Notes under the pieces: generated by a model | What the model saw: only the letters and a program-made list of their open reading frames with translations | What the model was told of the DNA's origin: nothing | Database searches by the model: none | Assembly (NCBI RefSeq): GCF_002954615.1 | Contig: NZ_MSCJ01000001.1 | Coordinates: 682,001-746,000, forward strand | Source: Photobacterium angustum | Lineage (GTDB): Bacteria; Pseudomonadota; Gammaproteobacteria; Enterobacterales; Vibrionaceae | Direction of reading: 5' to 3' | DNA length: 64,000 nt | Part shown: positions 10,127 through 21,957 of the stretch, piece by piece | How the letters are laid out: each line of letters opens with the position of its first letter | Position numbering within the stretch: the stretch's first letter is position 1 | Translations under genes and position numbers: made by a program

Positions 10127-10626
10127 TGAAAAAATCACTCTTCGTATTATGTTTATTAACGTTATTTACTGGTTGTTCAACTGATACTTATGTTAGCCAA
10201 GAAAACATCAATAAGTTTGATGATCTTACCGTGAAGAAGTTTTTAATTGCAGAGCTTAAGCCGAAAACAATAGCGGAAGATAAGAAAATATACTTGTCTT
10301 TAATCTCGCATTTTGACTTTGATAAAGCGGTTTTAAAACCAGAAGACATTAAAGAGTTAGATGATTTTATTGCTAAAATTCAGTTACTTTCAGGTGATAT
10401 ATTAATTGCAGGCCATACTGACTATCAAGGTAGTGATAGCTACAATGAAGCTTTATCGCTGCGTCGTTCACATGCGATTGAAAGCTATTTAAAAGCGCGA
10501 ATTGATGAAAGGCATTATCATGTTGAAGTGAAATATTTTGGCGAGAAGAATCCCATCGTGAAAGGGCACAGCTTAAAAGCTAATGCATTGAACCGCCGTG
10601 GTTTGGTGATGTTCACGGAAGTCTAA
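10126..10626 (+). CDS. OmpA-domain lipoprotein
   Basis: The 166-residue precursor has a lipoprotein signal with lipobox FTGC and Cys17 as the lipidated residue. Ser follows it, so the inner-membrane-retention Asp is absent and outer-membrane sorting is expected. Residues about 60-165 are an OmpA C-terminal, peptidoglycan-binding domain: FDFDKAVLKP opens it, and the GHTDYQGSDSYNEALSLRR motif carries the conserved Asp and Arg that bind diaminopimelate in this family. The start overlaps the barrel gene's stop (TAATG), so the two are translationally coupled. The likely role is to tether the barrel, or the complex, to the cell wall. It is smaller than OmpA and resembles Pal, but the genuine Pal gene lies in the tol cluster, so this is a paralogue. 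Confidence 0.85.
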   Translation: MKKSLFVLCLLTLFTGCSTDTYVSQENINKFDDLTVKKFLIAELKPKTIAEDKKIYLSLISHFDFDKAVLKPEDIKELDDFIAKIQLLSGDILIAGHTDYQGSDSYNEALSLRRSHAIESYLKARIDERHYHVEVKYFGEKNPIVKGHSLKANALNRRGLVMFTEV

Positions 10627-10646
10627 TCGATAAATTAGAGATAAAG

Positions 10647-10680
10647 AAAAGGCGAGAAAGGTAACCTTTCTCGCCTTTTT
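10647..10680. terminator. Bidirectional terminator between the OmpA lipoprotein and purB
   Basis: AAAAGGCGAGAAAGG pairs with CCTTTCTCGCCTTTT around a short loop. A-rich and T-rich flanks on both sides serve the two convergent genes. Confidence 0.85.
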
Positions 10681-10699
10681 AATCTCGTTTATAACGACA

Positions 10700-12140
<1,441 letters not shown>

Positions 12141-12164
12141 TTATGAATATTTACATCGTCGCTT

Positions 12165-12782
12165 TTAGTTTCGCGCAAGCAAGATTTTTGCTTGCTCGAT
12201 CATTTGCTTACGACCAAACAATAAATGTCGACGCTTACCGCCAACCTGACGCCAAAGTACCGCACCACGTACCGCTGCAAGTAACAATGCACGGACTTTA
12301 TGTTGTACGTGAGATTGTTGTAGTTGTGCAGGTGTACCTGATACTTGGATACGGGGGCCAAGCGGGCTAATAATATCTAGATAAACACTCGCAATGTTGC
12401 TTAGCATTTGCTCGTCAAGTAGCTCAAAATGGTCACGTTGGCGTTTAAGCATATCAATGCGATCCCCAAGCTGTGACATGCTGTCTCGACGACTTTCTAA
12501 TTTACGTTCTAATGCCATCACACTGACTAAGTAGCGAGTAATTTCACTACCTGACGTGCTATTGTCGATATCACGCACCATAGACTCTAAGCCCATGCGT
12601 AGGTTTTCTTCATTTCCATAGACAGCAATAGTATTGTTTGGTGTTGTTTCAACAATACTATTTAATGTTGCGGCTAGAATATCGTTGTCACAGCTACCAT
12701 TCTTGGCAACTTCCTGAACCAGTTTTACCGCTTGGCAAATACCAGCAAAGGCGATTGTTCGATCATAAACAGTGTAAGCCAC
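12165..12782 (-). CDS. hflD: High-frequency lysogenization protein HflD homologue
   Basis: The protein has 205 residues and belongs to the HflD (YcfC) family of all-helical, membrane-associated proteins. In E. coli HflD affects lambda lysogenisation by acting on the CII activator; its housekeeping role is unclear. Visible are the family N-terminus ([13 protein letters not shown]) and the C-terminal basic helices ([19 protein letters not shown]). The start is GTG, chosen because AAAGGAG lies 8 bases upstream. The gene sits between mnmA (12 bases upstream) and purB, as in E. coli, which supports the name beyond sequence alone. Confidence 0.93.
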   Translation of the reverse strand: MAYTVYDRTIAFAGICQAVKLVQEVAKNGSCDNDILAATLNSIVETTPNNTIAVYGNEENLRMGLESMVRDIDNSTSGSEITRYLVSVMALERKLESRRDSMSQLGDRIDMLKRQRDHFELLDEQMLSNIASVYLDIISPLGPRIQVSGTPAQLQQSHVQHKVRALLLAAVRGAVLWRQVGGKRRHLLFGRKQMIEQAKILLARN

Positions 12783-12794
12783 GGTGAAACTCCT

Positions 12795-13925
<1,131 letters not shown>

Positions 13926-14102
13926 CTAATTTAGTGTTAAGAGCGTAATTCTAACAGAAAGCATTGAGCTGAAACAGATCGAGAGCAGAATCACACTTCA
14001 ATAAATAAGTGACATAGCGTAATGCGCTGTCTTATATCATTATCGAAATTAAAAAATTACTATAAATACAATAGGTAACAGCCAAGTAAGCCGTAAATAT
14101 AA

Positions 14103-14131
14103 AGTATAATCAGACTGTTTCACTTGCCGCG
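14103..14131 (-). promoter_or_regulatory. Probable promoter of mnmA-hflD-purB
   Basis: On the minus strand TATACT (14103-14108) makes a good -10 element. The -35 position falls at about 14126-14131 and matches the consensus poorly. That area is overlapped by the PurR box, a geometry suited to repression. Confidence 0.45.
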
Positions 14132-14144
14132 CAAACGTTTGCTA
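14129..14144. promoter_or_regulatory. PurR operator (purine box)
   Basis: GCGCAAACGTTTGCTA matches the E. coli PurR consensus ACGCAAACGTTTGCGT at 13 of 16 positions, including the whole CGCAAACGTTTGC core. It overlaps the -35 region of the likely mnmA promoter. Since purB is the third gene of that unit, purine control is biologically coherent. Confidence 0.7.
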
Positions 14145-14223
14145 TTTAGGTCGATAATAATAGATATAGTTATGAATGTGTAGTTTTTTTGAAGAGAAAG
14201 AGTGTTTTACATTTTAGTTGGTA

Positions 14224-14260
14224 ATCTGTGTGATTTGAGATAAGAAACAATCACACAGAT
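14224..14260 (-). terminator. Hairpin downstream of rluE
   Basis: ATCTGTGTGATT (14224-14235) and AATCACACAGAT (14249-14260) form a perfect 12-bp stem with a 13-base loop, 12 bases past the rluE stop. There is no U run on the rluE side, so it is either a weak terminator or a 3' protective hairpin. Confidence 0.5.
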
Positions 14261-14272
14261 GAATAGCAGCGT

Positions 14273-14923
14273 TTACAATTGTTCACTGGTAGTTAGTGTG
14301 ACTTCTCGCCACTCACCAGGTGCAAGATCATTGACCGTCCATTGTGCCATTTGATAGCGAATTAGACGCAATGTTGGATGGCCAATATGTGCGGTCATAC
14401 GGCGGACTTGGCGATTACGCCCTTCTTTTAATGTAATAGCAAGCCATGTCGTTGGAATGTTTTTACGTTCGCGGATGGGGGGATTACGATCCCATACCAT
14501 TGGTGATTCAATGACTTCAACACCTGCAGGTAGTGTCATACCGTCTTTTAATTCTACGCCATCACGTAAAGCTTGTAGATTAGCTTCTGTTGGTGCGCCT
14601 TCAACTTGTACCCAATACACTTTTGCTTGCTTTGATTTGGGTTGAGTTAACCGTGCTTGTAAAACACCATCGTTGGTTAAAACTAACAAACCTTCACTGT
14701 CTTTATCTAAGCGTCCAGCAGGGTAAACATCTTTTACGGGGATGAAATCGGCAAGGGTGCTGTCGCCGGGTTCGCCCGAAAATTGCGTGAGAGTGTTAAA
14801 GGGTTTGTTAAATAAAATGATCTTTTGTGGACCGCGAGCTCGCTTAGGTTTATTTAATTTTCTTGATGCCCTGCGCTCATTATTGGAACGTTTAGGTTGA
14901 CGAATCATGGTATTTGGCTTCAT
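14273..14923 (-). CDS. rluE: 23S rRNA pseudouridine(2457) synthase
   Basis: This RsuA-family pseudouridine synthase modifies U2457 of 23S rRNA in E. coli. The catalytic motif [16 protein letters not shown] contains the active-site Asp. NPPIRERK and the C-terminal [22 protein letters not shown] are strongly RluE-like. No N-terminal S4 domain is present, as expected for RluE; instead there is a basic Arg/Lys-rich tail. The frame extends to a GTG at 14983, but I prefer the ATG at 14923 (217 residues). A second ATG at 14908 is possible, and no strong ribosome site decides between them. It is divergent from icd, as in E. coli. Confidence 0.92.
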   Translation of the reverse strand: MKPNTMIRQPKRSNNERRASRKLNKPKRARGPQKIILFNKPFNTLTQFSGEPGDSTLADFIPVKDVYPAGRLDKDSEGLLVLTNDGVLQARLTQPKSKQAKVYWVQVEGAPTEANLQALRDGVELKDGMTLPAGVEVIESPMVWDRNPPIRERKNIPTTWLAITLKEGRNRQVRRMTAHIGHPTLRLIRYQMAQWTVNDLAPGEWREVTLTTSEQL

Positions 14924-15063
14924 AAATACTGCCGTAATGGAGATTTGTAGTATAGACAGGTCTATTATACGTGAAAATAACACAATTGGCGTGCCGTTAA
15001 AATTTCAAGTATGATTTGCTCGCATCTTACAAAAAGATAACAAATGGACGCTAGGAGATTAAA

Positions 15064-16317
15064 ATGGATAGTAAAGTAGTTGTACCAGTTGAAGGTCAGA
15101 AAATTACCCTAGATTCTGATGGTAAATTGGTCGTTCCTAACAACCCAGTCATTCCTTACATTGAAGGTGATGGTATTGGTGTTGATGTAAGCCCTGCAAT
15201 GATTAAAGTTGTCGATGCAGCTGTAAAGAAAGCCTACGCTGGCGATCGTAAAATTGAGTGGATGGAAATCTACACAGGTGAAAAGTCTACACAGATTTAC
15301 GGTGAAGATGCTTGGTTACCTCAAGAAACATTAGACTTTATCCGTGAATATAAAGTAGCGATCAAAGGCCCACTGACAACACCTGTTGGCGGTGGTATTC
15401 GCTCACTGAATGTAGCATTACGTCAAGAGCTAGATTTATACATCTGTGCTCGTCCTGTTCGTTATTTTGATGGTGTTCCAAGCCCACTTAAGCAACCAGA
15501 GCTAACTGACATGGTTATTTACCGTGAAAACTCTGAAGATATCTATGCGGGTGTTGAATTCCAAGCGGGCACTGCTGAAGCGGATAAAGTAATTAAATTC
15601 CTACAAGAAGAAATGGGTGCAACTAAAATCCGTTTCCCACAACAATGTGGTGTAGGTATCAAGCCTGTATCTGAAGAAGGCACTAAGCGTTTAGTTCGTG
15701 CTGCAATTCAATACACAATCGATAACGATCGTGACTCACTAACTTTGGTACACAAAGGTAACATCATGAAGTTCACCGAAGGTGCCTTCAAAGATTGGGG
15801 TTACGAAGTTGCGCTACAAGAGTTCGGTGCTGAACTACTTGATGGTGGCCCATGGATGACTCTAAAGAATCCAAACACGGGTAAAGAGATCGTCGTTAAA
15901 GATTGTATTGCTGATGCATTCTTGCAACAAATTCTACTTCGCCCTGCTGAGTACGATGTTATTGCAACGATGAACCTAAACGGTGATTACGTTTCTGATG
16001 CACTTGCAGCACAGGTTGGTGGTATTGGTATCGCACCTGGCGCAAACATTGGTGATGGCATTGCACTATTTGAAGCAACGCACGGTACTGCACCTAAGTA
16101 CGCAGGCCAGGATAAAGTAAACCCAGGTTCACTTATCCTTTCTGCAGAAATGATGCTGCGTCACCTAGGTTGGGTTGAAGCTGCAGATCTAATCATTAGC
16201 TCAATGGAAGCTGCGATTAGCAACAAAACAGTGACTTATGATTTCGAGCGTCTAATGGATGGCGCAACATTACGTAAGTGTTCTGAATTTGCTGATGATA
16301 TGATTGAACAAATGTAA
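15064..16317 (+). CDS. icd: Isocitrate dehydrogenase, NADP-dependent
   Basis: Icd (417 residues, E. coli 416) oxidises isocitrate to 2-oxoglutarate in the TCA cycle, reducing NADP. The substrate loop [13 protein letters not shown] includes the Ser that AceK phosphorylates in E. coli. The metal-binding Asp residues lie in [18 protein letters not shown], and HGTAPKYAG belongs to the NADP site. The ATG follows TAGGAG closely. It is transcribed alone, divergent from rluE, and ends at a clear terminator. Confidence 0.98.
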   Translation: MDSKVVVPVEGQKITLDSDGKLVVPNNPVIPYIEGDGIGVDVSPAMIKVVDAAVKKAYAGDRKIEWMEIYTGEKSTQIYGEDAWLPQETLDFIREYKVAIKGPLTTPVGGGIRSLNVALRQELDLYICARPVRYFDGVPSPLKQPELTDMVIYRENSEDIYAGVEFQAGTAEADKVIKFLQEEMGATKIRFPQQCGVGIKPVSEEGTKRLVRAAIQYTIDNDRDSLTLVHKGNIMKFTEGAFKDWGYEVALQEFGAELLDGGPWMTLKNPNTGKEIVVKDCIADAFLQQILLRPAEYDVIATMNLNGDYVSDALAAQVGGIGIAPGANIGDGIALFEATHGTAPKYAGQDKVNPGSLILSAEMMLRHLGWVEAADLIISSMEAAISNKTVTYDFERLMDGATLRKCSEFADDMIEQM

Positions 16318-16340
16318 TTTAATCATTACATATAGATATG

Positions 16341-16364
16341 AGCCCAGCACTGCTGGGCTTTTTT
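16341..16364 (+). terminator. icd terminator
   Basis: AGCCCAGC and GCTGGGCT form an 8-bp stem around a 3-base loop, followed by TTTTTT. Confidence 0.9.
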
Positions 16365-16727
16365 GTATGTAAAAAACACAGTTTGTCTGCTTGTTAGGCA
16401 CTCAGAGTAGTGGTTCGTGCTTAACTTCTCAAAGGTGATATTTGGCTATGAGTCAATGGTTTTCATCGCTGATTATTTCGCATATGATGAAAACAGAGCA
16501 GGAGAATTGTTAAAAATATGTTTGTATTTGAGCGATGGGGAGTGCTTTTTTAGTCATGCACTTTTTATTCATAATATGTTGGTATATTTCTCTGGTACAG
16601 AACAAGATTAGCGAATAACCATGTGATATCCGTACTTTTAATGTCCATTGAGTCATTAGATCGTAGACAAGTAAACACATTATTATTATTGTCTGTTAGT
16701 AATTCTGTAGATGTTGAGATAGAAGGG
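16365..16727. other. Non-coding stretch between icd and cspD
   Basis: Only a 64-codon GTG frame (16417-16611) and a 21-codon frame (16448-16513) are open here. Neither has recognisable protein features, so I see no supported gene, RNA or repeat. Confidence 0.5.
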
Positions 16728-16758
16728 AAAAAATTAAAGGCGAGCGAAACTCACCTTT
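16728..16758 (-). terminator. cspD terminator
   Basis: On the minus strand AAAGGTGAG pairs with CTCGCCTTT (one G-U pair, 5-base loop). A T-rich run containing six consecutive Ts follows, within 30 bases of the cspD stop. Confidence 0.8.
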
Positions 16759-16785
16759 ATTATACACAATGTGGTAGATACAAGA

Positions 16786-17007
16786 TTACTTAGCTTCATC
16801 ACCTTCAGCGAGGATGATTTCGCTAGCATGATAGCCTTTAGGGCCTGTTTGCACTTCATAGTTAACTTGTTGTCCCGCCTTAAGTGTTCTGTATCCTTCC
16901 ATCTGGATTGTAGAGTAGTGGGCGAAGATATCATCTTCTCCATCCTCAGGGCAGATGAAACCAAATCCTTTGGCGTTATTGAACCATTTCACTGTACCTG
17001 TTGCCAT
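16786..17007 (-). CDS. cspD: Cold shock-like protein CspD
   Basis: This 73-residue OB-fold protein has the RNP1 motif KGFGFI and the RNP2-type motif DIFAHY. In E. coli CspD is a stationary-phase, nutrient-stress protein that binds single-stranded DNA and inhibits replication. The frame continues 7 codons upstream, but MATGTVKWFNNAKGFGF is the standard family start and ATCCCTC-type sequence upstream argues against the extension. The gene is divergent from clpS, the same pairing as in E. coli, which separates it from other Csp paralogues. Confidence 0.93.
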   Translation of the reverse strand: MATGTVKWFNNAKGFGFICPEDGEDDIFAHYSTIQMEGYRTLKAGQQVNYEVQTGPKGYHASEIILAEGDEAK

Positions 17008-17231
17008 GCTATTACATCCCTCTTGCATTCAACTTCCATTTGGCATTAGCCATATAACAATACATTTGATAGTTTGCATACTAATGCGTTTTGATGCAGA
17101 TTATATCTACTACAGGTAACACTTTAGTAAAAAGAGCAAGTCAGTCAAGTGTTCTTTGTAACATTTTGATAAAATCTTTTTTGTTGGCTTCGCTATAGCC
17201 AGCTTGTGAACTAATGAACTAAGATGAAACT

Positions 17232-17552
17232 ATGAGTAAGTTATACGAATGGATTAGTCCTGACTCCGATATTTTAGAAAAGGAAGAGATTCAGGTTAAG
17301 CCACCATCGATGTACAAAGTAATTTTGAATAATGATGATTACACACCGATGGATTTTGTGATAGAAGTGTTACAAACTTTCTTCTCCATGGATCTGGAGA
17401 AAGCTGCTCAGTTAATGCTAGCTGTACACTATGAAGGCAAAGCTATTTGCGGAACTTTCACAGCAGAAGTAGCAGAAACAAAAGTAGCGCAAGTAATGAT
17501 GTACGCACGCGAACATGAACATCCGCTGTTGTGTACTATGGAAAAAGCATAA
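17232..17552 (+). CDS. clpS: ClpS, N-degron adaptor of ClpAP
   Basis: ClpS (106 residues) binds the N-terminal Leu, Phe, Tyr or Trp of proteins and hands them to ClpAP. The binding-pocket segments are visible: [15 protein letters not shown] (the Asn-Asp pair that grips the alpha-amino group) and [22 protein letters not shown] (with the pocket His). The N-terminal about 25 residues are the disordered extension that engages ClpA. clpA follows 47 bases downstream with a GGGGAGG ribosome site, so the pair forms one unit. Confidence 0.97.
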   Translation: MSKLYEWISPDSDILEKEEIQVKPPSMYKVILNNDDYTPMDFVIEVLQTFFSMDLEKAAQLMLAVHYEGKAICGTFTAEVAETKVAQVMMYAREHEHPLLCTMEKA

Positions 17553-17599
17553 TCTTTTTCCGGCACGCCATTTTTAGTGGTTTTTAGGGGAGGTGCCTT

Positions 17600-19867
17600 A
17601 TGCTAAACAAAGAACTTGAAGCGAGCCTAAACGGTGCATTTGCCCGTGCGCGAGAAAAGCGCCATGAGTTTATGACTGTAGAACATCTATTGATGGCTCT
17701 ATTAGAAAATGTAGCAGCTCAAGAGGCTTTATTAGCGTGCCGCGCTGATTTAGACCAATTGCGTCGTGAACTTGATTCCTTTATTGAACAAACTACGCCA
17801 TTAATTCCGGTTGATGACGAAAGCCGTGAAACACAACCTACGCTAAGTTTCCAGCGTGTCTTACAACGTGCAGTTTTCCATGTTCAATCATCCGGACGTA
17901 GTGAAGTTACGGGTGCTAATGTTCTTGTTGCTATTTTTAGTGAGCAAGAATCTCACGCCGCTTACCTACTTAAGAAAAGTGATATTAGTCGTCTAGATGT
18001 CGTTAACTTTATCTCTCACGGCACTGTAAAAGACAGTGACAACGATGATGTTAATTCATCAGATATGGGAAATAACGAAGAACAGCGTGCAGAAGCAAAT
18101 TCTGAAGATAAGCTTGAGAACTTTGCAACTAACCTTAATCAACTTGCAAAAGCGGGCGGTATTGATCCATTAATTGGGCGAGATAAAGAGTTAGAACGTA
18201 CCGTTCAAGTGTTATGCCGTCGCCGTAAAAATAACCCTCTATTAGTTGGTGAAGCCGGGGTTGGTAAAACAGCGATAGCAGAAGGGTTAGCATGGCGTAT
18301 TGTTGAAGGACAAGTACCAGAGATTATTAAAGATTGCGTGATCTATTCTCTGGATATTGGCTCGCTACTCGCGGGAACTAAATATCGTGGTGACTTTGAA
18401 AAACGTTTTAAAGGAATCTTAAAGCAGTTAGAAAAAGAAGATCATGCAGTACTATTTATCGATGAGATCCACACTATTATCGGTGCGGGTGCGGCATCGG
18501 GTGGTCAAGTTGATGCTGCGAACTTAATTAAGCCGCTGCTAAGTAGTGGTAAGTTACGTTGTATGGGATCAACCACGTACCAAGAGTACAGCAATATTTT
18601 TGAGAAAGAACGTGCACTTTCACGCCGTTTCCAAAAAATTGATGTAATTGAACCATCTCTTGATGATACTACCAAGATCTTAATGGGCTTGAAGCCGAAA
18701 TATGAAGCGCACCATGAAGTACGTTTTACCAATAAAGCAATTCGTGCTGCAGTAGAACTTTCAGCTAAATACATCAATGAGCGTCATTTACCAGATAAGG
18801 CGATTGATGTGATTGATGAAGCGGGAGCCCGTTGTCGTCTAGCTCCAGCTAACCGTCGTAAGAAAACGGTGAACGTGGGTGATATTGAAGCCATGATTGC
18901 TAAGATGGCACGTATCCCTGAGAAGTCGATTTCATCGAGTGATCGTGACGTACTTCAGCATCTTGATGACAAACTGAAGATGCTAGTATTTGGTCAAGAT
19001 AATGCAATTGATGTACTCACTGAGGCCATTAAACTCAGTCGTGCAGGATTAGGCGCTGAGAATAAACCTGTTGGTTCTTTCTTGTTTGCAGGCCCTACGG
19101 GTGTTGGTAAAACAGAAGTGACCGTGCAGCTTGCACGTACACTAGGCATTGAACTGTTAAGGTTTGATATGTCTGAGTACATGGAGCGTCATACGGTTAG
19201 CCGTTTAATCGGTGCTCCTCCTGGTTATGTGGGTTATGATCAAGGTGGTTTATTAACGGATGCCGTGATTAAAAATCCACATTCAGTAGTGTTACTGGAT
19301 GAGATTGAAAAAGCCCACCCTGATGTATTTAATTTACTGTTACAGGTAATGGATAACGGTACGTTAACAGATAACAATGGTCGTAAAGCGGATTTCCGTA
19401 ACGTGATTTTTGTTATGACGACCAATGCGGGTGTGACCGAAACAGTACGTAAATCTATTGGCCTTATTCAACAAGATCATAGCCATGATGCGATGACTGA
19501 AATCAAACGTGTATTTACACCTGAATTCAGAAACCGTTTAGACAATATCATTTGGTTTAACCACCTAGAGAAAGATGTTATTGGTCAAGTGGTAGATAAG
19601 TTTATTGTTGAACTGCAAGCCCAACTTGATGCGCGTGGTGTATCAATGGAAGTCTCTGAACGTGCACGTAACTGGATGTCAGATAAAGGTTACGATAAAT
19701 CAATGGGGGCTCGTCCGATGGCGCGTGTGATTCAAGATAACTTGAAAAAGCCGCTGGCGAATGAATTACTGTTTGGTTGTTTAGTGAATGGTGGTTCTGT
19801 ACGTGTTGACTTTATCAATGATGAGCTTGATTTCCAATTCAGTAGTGAGATGGAACCTGCGCATTAG
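17600..19867 (+). CDS. clpA: ATP-dependent Clp protease ATP-binding subunit ClpA
   Basis: ClpA (755 residues) is the double-ring AAA+ unfoldase that feeds ClpP. Residues 1-145 are the N-domain that docks ClpS. A disordered acidic linker follows. The first AAA+ module has Walker [10 protein letters not shown] and Walker B LFIDEIH. The second has Walker [10 protein letters not shown] and Walker [19 protein letters not shown] segment near residue 620 matches the IGL loop that contacts ClpP. No clpP is nearby, which is normal. It is cotranscribed with clpS and ends at a strong terminator. Confidence 0.98.
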   Translation: MLNKELEASLNGAFARAREKRHEFMTVEHLLMALLENVAAQEALLACRADLDQLRRELDSFIEQTTPLIPVDDESRETQPTLSFQRVLQRAVFHVQSSGRSEVTGANVLVAIFSEQESHAAYLLKKSDISRLDVVNFISHGTVKDSDNDDVNSSDMGNNEEQRAEANSEDKLENFATNLNQLAKAGGIDPLIGRDKELERTVQVLCRRRKNNPLLVGEAGVGKTAIAEGLAWRIVEGQVPEIIKDCVIYSLDIGSLLAGTKYRGDFEKRFKGILKQLEKEDHAVLFIDEIHTIIGAGAASGGQVDAANLIKPLLSSGKLRCMGSTTYQEYSNIFEKERALSRRFQKIDVIEPSLDDTTKILMGLKPKYEAHHEVRFTNKAIRAAVELSAKYINERHLPDKAIDVIDEAGARCRLAPANRRKKTVNVGDIEAMIAKMARIPEKSISSSDRDVLQHLDDKLKMLVFGQDNAIDVLTEAIKLSRAGLGAENKPVGSFLFAGPTGVGKTEVTVQLARTLGIELLRFDMSEYMERHTVSRLIGAPPGYVGYDQGGLLTDAVIKNPHSVVLLDEIEKAHPDVFNLLLQVMDNGTLTDNNGRKADFRNVIFVMTTNAGVTETVRKSIGLIQQDHSHDAMTEIKRVFTPEFRNRLDNIIWFNHLEKDVIGQVVDKFIVELQAQLDARGVSMEVSERARNWMSDKGYDKSMGARPMARVIQDNLKKPLANELLFGCLVNGGSVRVDFINDELDFQFSSEMEPAH

Positions 19868-19889
19868 TGATTAAATGCGATAAAACTAG

Positions 19890-19925
19890 AACGCCGCAGG
19901 CTACTAAGCCTGCGGCGTTTTTTTA
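19890..19925 (+). terminator. clpA terminator
   Basis: A perfect 12-bp GC-rich stem (AACGCCGCAGGC with GCCTGCGGCGTT, 6-base loop) runs into a T run. Confidence 0.93.
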
Positions 19926-19950
19926 TCTACGCAAAAAGATTATTTGATAG

Positions 19951-19980
19951 ATAAAATAAAACCCAGCATTTAGCTGGGTT
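19951..19980 (-). terminator. infA terminator
   Basis: AACCCAGC (19960-19967) pairs with GCTGGGTT (19973-19980). On the minus strand it is followed by TTATTTTAT, downstream of infA. Confidence 0.85.
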
Positions 19981-20008
19981 TCACTGCATCGTTAATTTTG
20001 AAAGAAAA

Positions 20009-20236
<228 letters not shown>

Positions 20237-20427
20237 TTAGGCTACCAGCCATTCATCTTGATCGGGCTGGATAATGCCTCGAAACTGTTTAAGTGTAAAG
20301 TTTAGGTGGTAATTTTACCCTTGCCAGTTGTCTTTGTCAGCTTTTGTTCGCGATTAATACGTATTTTCTACGTAAATTGACTTTTGTTTGATGTGTTTAG
20401 TTTGTATTGCTTTAGATTTAAGCAAAC

Positions 20428-21117
20428 TTACTGCCATATACCATCAATAAGTTTCTGATGAGGGGAAAAACGTGTTTTGTAATTCATAGCCTTACAAGCA
20501 TCGATTTGAAACCCTGGATATAGCCACTGACGGTTTGATTGACGACAGAATTCTATTTGAAAAAGTACACACAAGGTTCCGAGTGAGAGAGAGTGCTCTG
20601 GTTCAAAAAAACTATATACTGCGCTCAAAGCGTCAGGAAATACATCCGTTACTGCAATGGCGATAAGTTTGTCACCTTCATAAACATGTAAAAATGCGGT
20701 TGCCATCCAAGGGGCTGTTACAAATTCAAAAAATTGCTCTTTATTAGCTGGAAACATGGAGCCTGTAGAATGACGAATACGGATGTATTTTTCATATAAT
20801 GTAAACCAGTTTTCATCTAGCTCTGTTTTAAACTCGAAGCGCAGTTTTCGCATTTGAGCTTGCTGACGTTTTTGGCTTCTTGATGGTGTGAATCCTTGGC
20901 AATCAATACGTAAAGGGGTACAGGCTGAGCAAGCAGCACACATAGGTTTATAAATGGCACGGCTACTACGACGGTAACCTGAGGCTATTAATAAGTCGTA
21001 GCCTTCGGGTGATAGCCACTGTGGCTCTATAACTACCCCTAATCGCTCCGTTTCATTAGGTAAGTAGCTGCAATTAGATTCAGGTGTTAGACCTATTTGT
21101 AGTGATAACTGATTCAT
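20428..21117 (-). CDS. bpt: Aspartate/glutamate leucyltransferase (Bpt, ATE-like)
   Basis: The protein has 229 residues. The N-terminal cysteine cluster CAACSACTPLRID and the C-terminal DACKAMNYKTRFSPHQ block define the ATE/Bpt family. In Vibrio vulnificus the bacterial enzyme attaches Leu from Leu-tRNA to N-terminal Asp or Glu, creating a degron for ClpS. It lies 3 bases after aat, so the two are one unit, as known in Vibrio. Many databases label it arginyl-tRNA--protein transferase; the leucyl specificity is family knowledge and cannot be read from this sequence. Confidence 0.9.
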   Translation of the reverse strand: MNQLSLQIGLTPESNCSYLPNETERLGVVIEPQWLSPEGYDLLIASGYRRSSRAIYKPMCAACSACTPLRIDCQGFTPSRSQKRQQAQMRKLRFEFKTELDENWFTLYEKYIRIRHSTGSMFPANKEQFFEFVTAPWMATAFLHVYEGDKLIAIAVTDVFPDALSAVYSFFEPEHSLSLGTLCVLFQIEFCRQSNRQWLYPGFQIDACKAMNYKTRFSPHQKLIDGIWQ

Positions 21118-21120
21118 TGG

Positions 21121-21834
21121 TTAGGCCTGTGCAATCGGTAAAACGTGAGAAAGATAGGTTTCTACTGGCAGTATAATATCTCGCTGTTGGTAAAGATGCT
21201 CTAAAAATAGCGAACGCTCAAAGGTTTCTGCGCCTAAGGACTCAAGGTGTGGGTTCATCATTTGGCAATCAATTAACGTACCACCAAGCCCAGAGAAATA
21301 ACGACAAAACTGCCATAGTGCAATTTTTGATGCATTATCCGCCAATGAAAACATCGACTCACCACAAAAAACAGTTCCTATTTCAATACCATAAAAACCG
21401 CCTACTAGTTTTTCATTAGCCCAAACTTCCACGGAATGGCAAATACCTAGGGTATGTAGTCTTTGATAGGCTGAAATCATTTCTTCAGTGATCCACGTTT
21501 GTTCAGGCCCTCGGCAACTTGCACAGTGGCGAATCACATCATGGCATGCCTTGTTAATCGTGACGGTATAGCCTGATTTACGGAAAAACTTTTTCAAGCT
21601 CTTACTTGGCATAAAGGTATGTGGATAAAAAACGCCACGAGGGGTAGGACTCCACCAAAGAAGAGGTTCACCTTCCGAAAACCAAGGGAAAATACCTTCA
21701 CGATAGGCGGTTTGTAAGCGTTTTGGGCTGAGATCTCCTCCCATTGCCAGTAATCCATTAGGTTCTGATAAGGCGTTTGACGGATGAGGAAACTGGTAAG
21801 TGCTGCTATCGATCTCTGGTAAATAAATAGTCAT
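21121..21834 (-). CDS. aat: Leucyl/phenylalanyl-tRNA--protein transferase
   Basis: Aat (237 residues) adds Leu or Phe from aminoacyl-tRNA to proteins with N-terminal Arg or Lys, making N-degrons for ClpS-ClpAP. The family block NGLLAMGGDLSPKRLQTAY continues into REGIFPWFSEGEPLLWWSP. The GNAT-fold core follows, with GGFYGIEIGTVFCGESMFS. It is the first gene of the aat-bpt pair and is separated from cydC by a terminator. E. coli has aat at the same place next to cydC. Confidence 0.97.
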   Translation of the reverse strand: MTIYLPEIDSSTYQFPHPSNALSEPNGLLAMGGDLSPKRLQTAYREGIFPWFSEGEPLLWWSPTPRGVFYPHTFMPSKSLKKFFRKSGYTVTINKACHDVIRHCASCRGPEQTWITEEMISAYQRLHTLGICHSVEVWANEKLVGGFYGIEIGTVFCGESMFSLADNASKIALWQFCRYFSGLGGTLIDCQMMNPHLESLGAETFERSLFLEHLYQQRDIILPVETYLSHVLPIAQA

Positions 21835-21903
21835 ACTTTACTGATAGTAGTGGTAAATCTTAAATGATTATATCGCAGTTGATAGTGAGATGAGACAGAT
21901 AAT

Positions 21904-21938
21904 AAAAAGGCGATACACTCAGGTATCGCCTTTATTTA
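21904..21938. terminator. cydC terminator
   Basis: AAAGGCGATAC (21906-21916) pairs with GTATCGCCTTT (21923-21933). T runs on both strands make it look bidirectional; it lies just after the cydC stop. Confidence 0.85.
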
Positions 21939-21957
21939 TTTTTAGCTATTACAGTAC

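Noticed and set aside
14224..14260. TGTGTGATT...AATCACACA arms considered as a CRP site
   Set aside because: The spacing (13-base loop) is wrong for TGTGA-N6-TCACA, and it lies downstream of rluE, so a 3' hairpin is the better reading.
16417..16611. 64-codon GTG frame and nested 21-codon ATG frame (16448-16513) after icd
   Set aside because: No ribosome site suits the long frame, composition is not protein-like, and neither resembles a known small protein.
19868..20008. serW tRNA gene expected between clpA and infA by E. coli synteny
   Set aside because: The gap contains only two terminators; no cloverleaf or T-loop GGTTCRAAT sequence is present.
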